This document shows positions 22,001-31,361 of a stretch of 64,000 nt of DNA, in pieces; positions within the stretch are counted from its first letter, which is position 1; each line of letters starts with the position of its first letter. The stretch covers positions 124,001 to 188,000 of the forward strand of contig JPHH03000050.1 in NCBI GenBank assembly GCA_000750105.3. Direction: 5' to 3'. The translations under genes and the position numbers were made by a program. Source of the stretch: Tolypocladium sp. Sup5 PDA-1. Taxonomy: Eukaryota; Ascomycota; Sordariomycetes; Hypocreales; Ophiocordycipitaceae. A model generated the notes under the pieces. That model was not told the DNA's origin and ran no database searches. It was given only the letters and a program-made list of their open reading frames with translations.

Positions 22001-22992
22001 CCTGGTTCAGTTCAAAGTTCCGATAAGACTGCAGCATATCTGCCAGTTGCTCTGTGTAGTCGTTCATGCCGAATAGCTCCACCTCGACAGTAAGGTGATG
22101 CTCCTCGTGGAAGTGATATTCTGTAGCGACACAAGTGCAGGCTCTACCGGAATTGCTCTAGAATAATGGTAAGTACAGCGTTTGCGAGGCCTTTGTCTAG
22201 TTATTCGCGCGTACCGTCCTCGCAAGACTGTCTGAGTCAAGCAACGAGTTGATCAGACTACTTTTGCCTGTGCATCAACAAGGGTATGATTAGCCTTCGT
22301 CAATGTAGATTGAAATTGGACTTACCGGCGCCAGAGTCACCGACAAACCCGACAGTTCGGGTGCTGGGACATCGAAACCCGGCCAATGCTCGTACCTCGC
22401 TATGTAGGCGGTGCATTGTAGAGTCGGGATCAGCGTGCAAAAAGCCACTTCCCAACTCCGTGGCAATACCCGACACTAGACTTCTGGTGTCTCGAAAGGC
22501 GTTCTGGAAACTCAGCTCGTTGAAAGCGTCCTGAGGGAGCTCTTCGCTCCCCACATCATGACGGTTCAAAGCCGCACGCGAGCTTGAGCGTCTCGTGCGA
22601 GGACTGCGGCGAGGCGTGCTCGGCCTCCTTCCTGGAGCAGGCTCTTCAGGAACTGGAGATGATCTCTGGTGGTCAGATTCTTGACCAGCAATGTTGAGCG
22701 CGTCAGAAAGGACGGCCATGTTCATCCGATCCGGGCTAGACAGCCGCGTCTGTTGCATGGCGCGGCTCAAGCCATGATTTTCAGACGACCTTCCCGAGTT
22801 TCCGCGTGCGCTGTCTCCAACCACCCTCTTTTGAGAAGACTCAACCGTGGATCGCGCACTTGACGACGATGGAGGAGTAAGGGTGACACGAGGCGTTGAA
22901 TAGCAGGAGGTTCGACCATTTAGCTCCGGATTACCGGACACTGTAGTGGTTGAGGAATCCCCTTCAACTGAAGGAATAGGTATGTCAGCCAT
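19028..22992 (-). CDS. Dynamin-like large GTPase of the nuclear GTPase SLIP-GC type
   Basis: Fourteen exons join into 966 residues: 22992-22326, 22267-22215, 22157-21706, 21652-21597, 21516-21335, 21265-21063, 20987-20961, 20891-20513, 20459-20381, 20291-20211, 20096-19893, 19719-19599, 19533-19442 and 19332-19028. The donor at 20211 is the least certain. Residues 1-200 are Ser/Arg/Pro-rich and disordered. G1 is GDSGAGKSS (about 218-226, split by intron 1), G3 is LVDLPGLRD (about 405-413) and G4 is TKSD (467-470). A long helical stalk follows, with a WSRAAQNAGLKWSM segment and then ATYSAFCRQYGTHC. The pattern matches the fungal relatives of vertebrate SLIP-GC (NUGGC). Their function is unknown; GTP hydrolysis with oligomerisation is inferred from the fold. 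Every exon keeps the frame, including a 27-nt microexon, so the gene looks intact. Confidence 0.75.
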
Positions 22993-24588
22993 GGTTCCAG
23001 ATGATGACGACGCGTCAAGGAGCTATTGCACTGGTCAGCGTTATTGTATAGACCAAAATATCTGGCATGATAAGAGAGTTACACGACGCGGTCACGGATT
23101 CAAGAACGGTGTCGAGATCGAGTTATGCAGTCTATCGGTGGCTAGTTGGGACGTTAGGTGCTGCCGTAAAATAGGAAGAACACAGGCAAAGGGTAAAGTG
23201 AATGGGGAAAGAAGTCGGAAATCTGATTCACAGCCATGGCGGGGAGGTGCTCAGCAATTGTACTGTAGACAAACGGCTCGTCCGGCCTGTTGGTTGTCCT
23301 CAGGTGAGCGAACATGACCCACATCTCACCAATGTTGTTGGCCGTCGCATGCATGAAGAGGGGGCAAAGACCAATAAAATCTCTGCAAGTAGCGCGCAAC
23401 TTGCATTAGAGGCTGTTCTGTAGCGATCAATGTTGGGGGCGTTGCTGCGAGCCTCCAGCTGAACGGCCAACATACCAGATGAGGAATTGCGGAGAACACA
23501 TGAAACTTCGTTCCAAACATACCGGTCTGAAAGCTGCCCTTCGAGTACCGGATCATTGGTTTTCAGCCACCCGTTTATATGCCCTTGGCTCACACACGGC
23601 CGGCGGGTAGGGGCCCTCACAGCAGCCCCAGCCAAACGTACTCGGAGCGCGGAAGTTGGCCGATGTTAACATGTGACTTCTCGTCTTGCATCTTCGTGAG
23701 CGTGGGGTAGGTAGCCTGAACTTGATTGGTATCTGATATCTGATATTCAAAACCGCACCGTTTATATGCACGTCAGGTAAAAATAGCAATTCATCTAATT
23801 AACCGCCCGCAATCAACCACAAGCCGCCATGAAGCTTAAGTCAAAGAAGACAATTAGCGCCAGAACAAGAACCGCAAACCAGAAGGTGTCCTGACATTCT
23901 GCTCTCAGCAAGGGTTTGTAAGTCGATTTTCATCCACTCTCTAGCACATACGACCATAGCCGCAGGAGACTTCGGGATCCCGTCAAGGTCTTATCTATTC
24001 AATATCTGCACTTTTTAGCGCCGTGTGCCTCCACATCTAGAGTCGCCACTGATTGTATTTCTGAGCTCAAGTCTCGAGTATTTAAAAGCAGAAAAACTTC
24101 AGATCTGTCCAGCTGCAAAGTGTCTGCAACGGGCAGTGACTGTCGGTCAGTGTTGTACCACGCACCAGTCTGCATGTTGCAATCCCATCAGCCCAGACTA
24201 GCTTGTACGGTTCTGCTAGACGACTCCGGAGAAGTCTGTTAAATGATGACCATCGCGTGGTGGAGAGACTTGGACAGAAACCAAAAATGATTCATGCTGT
24301 CCATTTAACTAACAGTCGGCAGCACGTGGATAGGAATGACTCTGTATTGATTCCGGGAATTACCCATGAGATGGTGAATATACATGTAACTACGGAGTAG
24401 GACTCCACAACACCAGACATGACCAACATCCGTGTGCGTAACTACTCTAGCCCAGATCCGTCACCATCAACATCTAGATCGCAATACGCAAATTTCACCT
24501 CATGACCATCATAATTACCACAGATGTCCGAGGTCTTCTTAAGACCTCCTATATTTCCCGCTCAGCGAGTTGCTTTGGTTGGGTGGTC
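22993..24588. other. Intergenic region
   Basis: About 1.6 kb. The first part is the GTPase promoter. Overlapping minus-strand open frames at 23154-23635 have mixed protein-like composition but no family, consistent start or splice structure. I see no supported gene. Confidence 0.4.
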
Positions 24589-26405
24589 TCAGGCAGCGCT
24601 CGGTGCAGCCGGCTTCCCTTTGATGCTCTTCCACTCGACGAAGACCGCACCGACCACGCTGATGCAGGAAAGAATGAGACCGAGCCGAAAGGCCTTGACA
24701 ATGGCGTCATTGTATGCGACGAGCACGGCAGGCAAATGCTCAGGATCGACAAGCGCACGGAAGCCAGTGGCACCAGAGCTGACAATGACAGCCGGGTCGA
24801 GGCCTTCAATCCCCAGCTTGACGACATTCGAAATCAGCCGGTTCGTGAAGATGTTCTGAGCGACGGAGAGGAACACGGAGCCGCCGAGAATTTGTATGAA
24901 CAGCACTACAGTCGTACCAATCGCCACGTCGGCGAAGGGAAGGACAGCTTGGGCCGCCACGCCACCTTGCTGGAAGCCAAGACCGATGCCAAAGCCATAG
25001 GTGAAGGGTGAATCCCACCCAAGCAGCTTGAGGCGTATGCACGGTGAAGAGCGTAGTCAGGCCCGCACCGATGCTGGACACGACGGCCGAGGCTATGAAG
25101 AACGGCGGATACTGGCCGAACTGCGTGACAAGCCCACCTGATCCTGCAATGGCGACGATCTCGGCAAGGATGAGCGGCAGGGAGTACACACCCGAGTCCA
25201 TGGCGCTGGTACTCTTGATGGCCTGGAACCAGATGGGAATGAAGTAGATGAAGACGAAAAACGAGCCACCGATGCACATGCCAAAAACGGAGGCAGCAGC
25301 GACAGTCCTTTGAGTGATGATCCGAACGGGCACCGTGGCATTCGTCTTCAACCGAACCTGCAGCCAGCAGAAGGTAATCAGCGTGGCGGCAAAGATAACC
25401 AAGCAAGCCACGATGCGGCCGTTCGACCACGCATAACGCACACCTCCCCACTGCAGGGCGAGCAGCAAGCAGATAATGGAGGGCACGAAGATGACAGTGC
25501 CGATAGGGTCGAGGCTCTGGATGAATTGCATGGGCGAGCCGCGGCCTGTTTTCCGTGTCTTGATGTGCAGCATAAAGAAGACTCCAACAGCGGTCACGGC
25601 TCCGAGAGGTAGGTTGATATAAAAGCACCAGCGCCAGGAGAGGTGATCGGTGAATGCACTGCCCATCAGCGGGCCAACAACCGACGCAACGCCGTACACA
25701 GCGCCGATGGCACCGAAAAGGGCGGGCCGCCGTTCCACTTCGACGATGTTGGCAATGGAGATCAGCGCTCCGCTGAAGATACCTGCACTACCCAGGCCAG
25801 CCACGGCGCGGCCAACGATGAGGGCGCAGACGAAGGGGCCACGGCACACACGAGCGAGCCGACCTCGAAGATGAAGAGGGCCGTGAGGAACACCCACTTT
25901 ATGTTGAGAAGTGAGTAGAGCTTGCCAAAGAACAACTGGAATGCTACAGAGATGCTCGTGTTAGTTTCCCTGACAGTCTCGGGGGATATTAGAGGCCGGT
26001 GGGGAGAGTGAAAGTGCATGCTTACAACAGCCGGTGAGGAGATATGCCGAGCCATACCAGCCTACATCGTTTAACGCGCTGAAGCGGTAGGTAATCTTAG
26101 GAATAGCCACTGCGATGATCTGCCAGACGCCAAGTCAAAAAGCGGCCGAACATCAAGCTCTACCTATGACTTACAGTGTTGTCTAGCGCCATACAAAAGA
26201 CGCCCAGCATCAGACTGCCAACTATGGCAAACAGCTTGGGGCCCCATGGCAGGTAGCCGTCGTATTTCTCGACACTTTGCGTCTCCAGGCTCGCGGGAGC
26301 CTGTTGTTCGTCCGAGCTGCTGTATTTCTCCTCGACACCCCTGGGCATTGGTTCGCCTTGGGGGGCATGGGCATCCAACACCGTGTCCTGGGTCTGGGAC
26401 GCCAT
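24589..26405 (-). pseudogene. DHA2-type MFS drug:H+ antiporter with two frameshifts
   Basis: Exons 26405-26175, 26119-26026 and 25943-24589 encode a 14-TM major facilitator. Seen in order: a cytosolic tail (MASQTQDTVLDAH..), TM1 with LDNT/IIAVAIPKIT across intron 1, LTGC/SFQLFFGKLYS across intron 2, GRAVAGLGSAGIFSG, and the DHA2 signature FTDHLSWRWCFYINLPLGAV. Two frameshifts break the frame. Near 25824-25830 the frame of VGSLVCAVAPSS must lose register to reach ALIVGRAVAG (one base missing). Near 24999-25010, WVGFTL must shift again to reach YGFGIGLGFQQ (one base extra). The shifts cancel, and all three segments match the family. A 49-nt intron ending at CTTCCAG could rescue the second but not the first. 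It is either a young pseudogene or has base-call errors. The intact form would export toxic or secondary metabolites. Confidence 0.7.
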
Positions 26406-26911
26406 GAGTAATTTTGTTACCGATGATGACAAGGTGGTGGGCGCTGGCTGGTGAGGGCGGGATGAATGTGGTTGACGAGCAGCTAGCGAAGGAAAGCCAT
26501 ATGATGCGGGATACATATATTCCATATTTAGCCATCTCAGCCCCGGCGGCCCTGGAGCCGCCCAGATATCCCCCATACTAGTTGCTATGCCTCGAGGCTT
26601 CTACTTTGGAAACACAGTCATGCCACGACAGTTGGAGCCGATCGCTAGCCTGGCTCGGAATCCGGACCGATGCAGTCACGCATGAAGGGGCCGAGGCAAG
26701 TGAGCGATTGATCCCGGACCAACCAACACCCATCGACTTGCGGCATATGCATAGTGGCCGTATGGGTACTGTGTACGGGTTTACGCGTTAACGGGTTTAC
26801 AGGACCCTCTCCAACTCGCAAAGCCGATGAGGTCTACTCCGTGGCATCCTCCGGACCGCGGGGTCCCCGGTCGGAGCCCGGACAGAGTGTCTTGCAACGT
26901 CCAACGTGCAC
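26406..26911. other. Divergent intergenic region between transporter and methyltransferase relic
   Basis: About 500 bp between two diverging, decayed genes. It may have been a shared promoter. No motif could be defined with confidence. Confidence 0.35.
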
Positions 26912-27394
26912 ATGGCCACTGAGATGCGACAACAGGCATTGTGGGCTGACGTCTCGGACGCACCGCTGCACAGCACCGTCAACTACGCCTACCTGGCTGG
27001 CATATGCAACGTCCCCGTCCGGAAGCTCCAGAGCATGGCTCGCATGGCCATGACAAGCAACTTCTTGTGCGAGCCCCAGCCCGGCATGGTGGCCAACAAC
27101 CCCGTGTCCAGGTGCTTCGTGGCCAACCACGCCTTCTCCGGCTGGATCAGGTCCATGACGGACTACTCAATGCCGTGCGCTGCAAAGTCGGTCGAGGCCA
27201 CTGAGAAATGGGGCGAGCCGAATGACAAGCGCCAGACGGCCTCCGATCTGGCCATGGACATGCCACTATCTGCCTTGGACTTCATCACGCAGTCCAAGGA
27301 ACTTGGACGCCTCTTCTCCGGCTACACGAAGGGTGTTCACTCGGGAATTGCCACAAATGTCAGCCACAATCTCAACAATAGAGGTAGCTCATGA
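26912..27394 (+). pseudogene. O-methyltransferase remnant (N-terminal dimerisation part only)
   Basis: An open frame of about 160 codons resembles the region before the SAM-binding domain of fungal secondary-metabolite O-methyltransferases: a winged-helix segment (VPVRKLQSMARMAMTSNFLC), then FVANHAFSGWIRSMTDYSMP, a VEATEKWGEPNDKRQTA stretch, and a helix ending GRLFSGYTKGVHSG. In normal proteins (about 400 residues) this is preceded by about 100 more residues and followed by the SAM-binding VDVGG-type motif and catalytic His. Neither flank is found. A possible intron at 27383-27440 leads to a short frame with VDAGG that ends in a stop after some 30 codons. The gene is therefore truncated at both ends. 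Its neighbour, the DHA2 transporter, is also damaged. Confidence 0.65.
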
Positions 27395-27981
27395 AACAGC
27401 CGCAGGCTAAAGATTGCCATTATTTAGCCATATAATCTCAGGGCGAGTTGACGCTGGAGGGCATCAAGCGCTTCAAACCAACGCGAATGATTCTTTTCAA
27501 AATTGCGCCAGTAAACATGACTATGTTCAACTCCTCTTTCGTCGGTATTGATGGTTTCAAACACTTAATTGAAGTCTTACTGTCTACTATATGGCTGCAT
27601 CTTGCTTATGCCAATATGCCCACACACATGTCAGTCTCTACTTCGCTACCAGTTATAAGTTCACGTCCCTTGCTTCCAGGACTAATTCGTACATAGCCTT
27701 CTAGTTCAATCCCCAACTGGTCGCCGCCGTGAACCTGGCCTGTTCCGAGGAGGTCGCGATCCTTCGCACCGTGACATCGAGTTGGCCATGAGAGATGCAA
27801 TGCTTGGAGACGTGTGCTAAAGGTGTGCAGCCCAGGGGCCAAAGCACTTTGGAAGCGGAAGTGGCCTCTGCCCCGTGGATGAGCTGTCTACGTATCACGG
27901 ATGATGTGGTAATGAGACGGGACTTGCCCAAGTTTACACTCCCCATGTCTGTATGAGAATGCTGTGCCAACGCTTCCGCGT
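27395..27981. other. Intergenic region
   Basis: Weak open frames on both strands without family resemblance. It may contain more decayed methyltransferase sequence up to about 27580. Confidence 0.4.
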
Positions 27982-29058
27982 CTATAGAATATCCTTGGGC
28001 GTCACAACAACCCAGTTCCTGTCCGCCGTCACCGGCACGCCCTCGCGCTTCTGGTCGGCGGCATGCTGCTTCCTCATGCCGTCAATCTGCGCCATGTACT
28101 TGTCCTTGCGGTTGACCCAGAGGTGGATGCCGCCGCGCTCCACGTCGACGCCGTGGAAGATCATGGGCCCGTCGCTGTCGGGCGTGTCGCCGGCGGCCAG
28201 CACGGGCCGCTTCCACTCGGAGATGTAGCTCAGCACGGCGGCCCACTTGCCGGACTTCCAGGTGGCCGGCGTCCAGAGGAAGGGCGTCATGACGAGGTCG
28301 AGGTTGGCCCGCTCGCTGTAGTTGCCCGCGGTGATTTGCTTGCGCGCCGAAGTCAGGCCCCCGCCGGTCTGGTTCTTCATGAGGAGCGTCACGCCGATGA
28401 CGTTCTGCGGCGGCACGTTGTACCCGTACTTGGGGTCCGCGGCGACCATGCGGACGAGCTCCTCGGAGGCGGCGCTGATGACGTACACGGCGATGCCGTT
28501 GTTCATGAGCTTGTTGTACAGCTCGACCTGGCCGGGGAAGACCCGGGGCGGGCTGACGGTGGTGTTGGTGAGCACGTCGCCCTCGTAGTACGTCGTCGGG
28601 ACGGTGCCGTTGAGGGCCATGAGCTCGTCCACGTACACCTTGAGCTCACGCAGCGGGACGCCGCTAAACACCTGCGCGGCAAAGGGGTAGCACAGCGCGT
28701 CGTCGACGTCGCACAGCCGCAGGTAGTAACTGTACAGGCTCTCCCTGTGCCCCGGCCTGTCGCGGAACGGCATGAGCTTGAGACTCGGGTCGAGGGCCTC
28801 GCGCGTCAGCACGCCCTTGTTCTCGAGGAAGGGCAGCAGCGACTCCTCGAGGTCGAACTGGTAGCTCGTGTTGTCCATGTCGAAGATGGCGTAGCTGCCG
28901 TTGTGGGCGTTGCGGGCGATCATGGCGTCGAGGGAGGCGGCGGCGGCGGCGGGCCAGTGCTCGAGGCGGGGGCCGGCGGTGCATTTAGGCTTGCCGGGGG
29001 AGGCATTGGAGATGCTGGTGCCGGCGAGGGCGAGGGCGAGGGTGAAGATGGTCCTCAT
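27982..29058 (-). CDS. Secreted HAD-superfamily phosphatase, phosphorylcholine phosphatase-like
   Basis: Single exon, 358 residues. Residues 1-19 are a signal peptide. HAD motif I is DMDNT (60-64, nucleophile D60 and acid D62), motif II is SAASEE (195-200), a Lys at about 271 (SGKWA) fits motif III, and motif IV is GDTPDSDG (290-297). The SAA and GDTPDSD forms are those described for bacterial phosphorylcholine phosphatase PchP, which splits phosphocholine to choline and phosphate. On this basis a secreted phosphocholine phosphatase is the best call; other phosphomonoesters remain possible. Five N-glycosylation sequons fit secretion. The neighbouring gene on the same strand is a PAF-acetylhydrolase-like esterase, which also acts on choline lipids. 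Very high GC and strong third-position bias explain the long antisense open frames. Confidence 0.8.
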   Translation of the reverse strand: MRTIFTLALALAGTSISNASPGKPKCTAGPRLEHWPAAAAASLDAMIARNAHNGSYAIFDMDNTSYQFDLEESLLPFLENKGVLTREALDPSLKLMPFRDRPGHRESLYSYYLRLCDVDDALCYPFAAQVFSGVPLRELKVYVDELMALNGTVPTTYYEGDVLTNTTVSPPRVFPGQVELYNKLMNNGIAVYVISAASEELVRMVAADPKYGYNVPPQNVIGVTLLMKNQTGGGLTSARKQITAGNYSERANLDLVMTPFLWTPATWKSGKWAAVLSYISEWKRPVLAAGDTPDSDGPMIFHGVDVERGGIHLWVNRKDKYMAQIDGMRKQHAADQKREGVPVTADRNWVVVTPKDIL

Positions 29059-29639
29059 GGTGGCGGTGGACGTGGTGGACGTGGAGTTGACGATGTAAGA
29101 CGCTCAACAGCTAGGTCACGGAAGCGCACGCGACAGAACAGAACTCAGCCCAACTAGCTCCCACGAGCCGACGGCCCGGGTATATAAGCCAAGAGACACC
29201 AATGCCATGCCCGTGTGTGAGTGTCCGATGTCATACTGCGTGTACGGAGTACGGACTAGCCCATTATCAACACGAAAAGTAGACCCGTCAAATCCTGCGG
29301 GCACGGACACGCCCCCAGCCTGAGTGTTGACCATTCCAAAGGCCTCACTGGTCCCGCAGTGGTGCCCAGCCCGCAGCGTGGATGCGAGAAGAGCCCCTCC
29401 GATCGGCGGTGGTGCAGGAGGTGATTGGATCGGGCGTGGCCGTGCATGGTTAATTTTACTCTTAATTTTCTATTATACCCAATTTTCTTGGGAGGCGTCG
29501 AGGGACGGAAGTCGGCGGGACCGGGAGCAGTAGGAAGCCTCTTATTGACTTTGACCATATTTCGTACTTCGTACCTAAGTTGTATTCTATAAATTATAAT
29601 CTACACTGAATTAAATAGCTGACTCTTAGGCGGAACACC
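29059..29639. other. Promoter of the HAD phosphatase and 3' flank of the esterase
   Basis: Contains a TATA box (listed) and otherwise no gene. Composition falls to AT-rich near 29550-29630. Confidence 0.45.
29181..29186 (-). promoter_or_regulatory. TATA box of the HAD phosphatase gene
   Basis: A TATATA element lies about 125 bp upstream of the ATG at 29058. Confidence 0.5.
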
Positions 29640-30874
29640 TCACAAGCGACTCCTCGTGACATTAACCTCCCCAAACGCCCGCGCAACCCCCCGCAGCGGC
29701 CCATCCCGCCCGTACATGGCCAGGTCAAAGAACCGCGCCAGCACCCCGTTCAGCACCACGTCCATCCTCTTCGCGTCGATGCTCCCCAGCACCGCCTGCA
29801 GCGCCTCCTTCACCGGCGCCGGAAAGTCAAACACGCTCAACAGCGTCGGCCGGTCGGTAAAGGCCCCGTGCAGCGTCCCGTTGATGGCCAGCTCCATGCG
29901 CGGCCCGCGCAGGTGCGGCCAGAACTCGTTCCACGTGGCGTCCTCGGCGCTGTGGCCCGGGCGGCCGGCGAGCAGGAAGGGCTTGGCGAGGCCGAGGCTC
30001 TTGGCCGGGTCGGCGAGCTGCCCGTCGAGGTCCACGCCGCCGAGGACGCGCCTGTCGGAGCGGGTGAGCGCGGCGGCGGCGGCGCCCCCGAGGGAGTGGC
30101 CGACGACGACGGTCTTGTCGAGGGCGATGTTGCCGGGGAATTTCCCGAGGAGAGGGTCCCGGATGGTGCGGTTGTGCAGCTGGTCGAGCACAAACGACAA
30201 GTCGTCGTTGCGGACCTGTGCGTGTAAGCGAGGTGCCCGAGCAGGGTGACGACTGACGAGTCGTCTCGTTCCATGGAACGGAGCGAGCTTACCTGCACCA
30301 CCTTTCTCAGCGACGCCGGGTCCTCGTCGGAGATGTTGGCCCCGTTGATGATTGTCCCGTCCGGAAACTCGACCGCCACGGCGTCAAACGGGTGGTCGAC
30401 CGTGACGACGGCGTACCCCTGACTCGCCAGCGACCGCGCCATGGCGCCGTACAGCAGCCTCGAGTCGCCGAACCCGGGGTCGAAGAGCACCAGCGGATAC
30501 TTTTGCTTCTTCGCGTCCTCGCGCCTGCACGCAGGCAGCTTGTCCAGGTCGCACACCTCCATCTCGAAGCCGCCGAACAGATCCCCCGGGAGCCCGACCG
30601 CCGCCGCCTGCTGCCCGTACGACGCGGCCACCGCGGGCGTCATGTACGGCAGCGTCGTGCCGGGGCACGCGCCGCGGCGCTTGTCGACGGGCAGGAAGGC
30701 GGAGACGAGGAGGCGGCGGTACGGCGACTGGCCGGTCGGGTCGAGGGGGTCGCGGCGGGAGGTGTCGGTGAGGGCCTGGACCTTCATGGCGACGGAGAAG
30801 GGGCCGGTCGGGCCGGGGACGAGGACGGCGTCGGAGAGGGCCGACAGGCACAGGAGGGGGAGTAGGAGGAGCAT
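29640..30874 (-). CDS. Secreted PAF-acetylhydrolase-like esterase
   Basis: Two exons, 30874-30293 and 30215-29640, give 385 residues. The 77-bp intron (gtaagc..gcacag) falls in phase 0. The start at 30874 gives a signal peptide (MLLLLPLLCLSALSDAVL). Typical features of the platelet-activating-factor acetylhydrolase-like alpha/beta-hydrolases are PLVLFDPGFGDSRLLYGAMA (oxyanion region), GYAVVTVDHPFDA, the nucleophile elbow VVGHSLGGAAA (S235), an Asp in GVDLDG (about D258) and a His in NGTLHGAF (about H310). The enzyme should cut short or oxidised sn-2 acyl chains from choline phospholipids, or related esters, outside the cell. Upstream in-frame codons to 30991 read MKNDIL.. but put no signal peptide first, so 30874 is preferred. 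It is divergent from a Zn2Cys6 regulator. Confidence 0.8.
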
Positions 30875-31361
30875 GGTGATGGGATATGCGAAGCAAGTGA
30901 ATGTGGTGGGTTGTAGATGTGAGTGGTTGAGGAAAACAAGCAAGAAGACACCGTGACGCCCTCGACTTATATAGAGGATGTCGTTCTTCACGGCTTACAC
31001 GCCAAGCAGACGTTGCCTGCCAGCTGAGTTTAAGTCGCGCCCAGTCTTGCCCAATGCAGCCAGATTCACGCGAGCAACGCCGCCAGATTACGTCCTGCGC
31101 AGGGCCATAGCCACACTTGCTCTACGCGTCTCCATTGTAAACACCTATTTTCTCTCTCTAATGAGATAATTCGTAGTAATGAGAGGAGACGCCCGCCCGT
31201 CGCGCAGCTTGCGCGGTGCTGGCGGTAGCGTCGCCCGATGATTTCCTCTTTGGGAAAGCGGGTCTCCCGGGGCCTCGAGCTGAGTCGCCGAGCCCCCACC
31301 TCACTTCTCTCCTTCATCGCCCGAACATCAATATACTCGGTGGGAGCAAAAAAGGCAGGAA
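30875..31361. promoter_or_regulatory. Bidirectional promoter between esterase and Zn2Cys6 regulator
   Basis: 487 bp separates the two diverging start codons. A TATA box for the esterase is at 30967-30974. I could not define a clear CGG-type palindrome by eye. Confidence 0.5.
30967..30974 (-). promoter_or_regulatory. TATA box of the esterase gene
   Basis: CTATATAA on the minus strand, about 95 bp upstream of the ATG at 30874. Confidence 0.55.

Noticed and set aside
23154..23635. Overlapping minus-strand frames upstream of the GTPase gene
   Set aside because: Two frames with mixed composition but no consistent start, intron or motif.
28063..29157. 364-codon plus-strand frame over the HAD phosphatase
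   Set aside because: Exact antisense of a gene with clear catalytic motifs; low-complexity product.
29837..30991. Long 384-codon reading of the esterase gene through its intron
   Set aside because: It changes frame after the intron into Ser/Pro/Arg-rich nonsense. The spliced form keeps the GHSLGG motif and ends properly.
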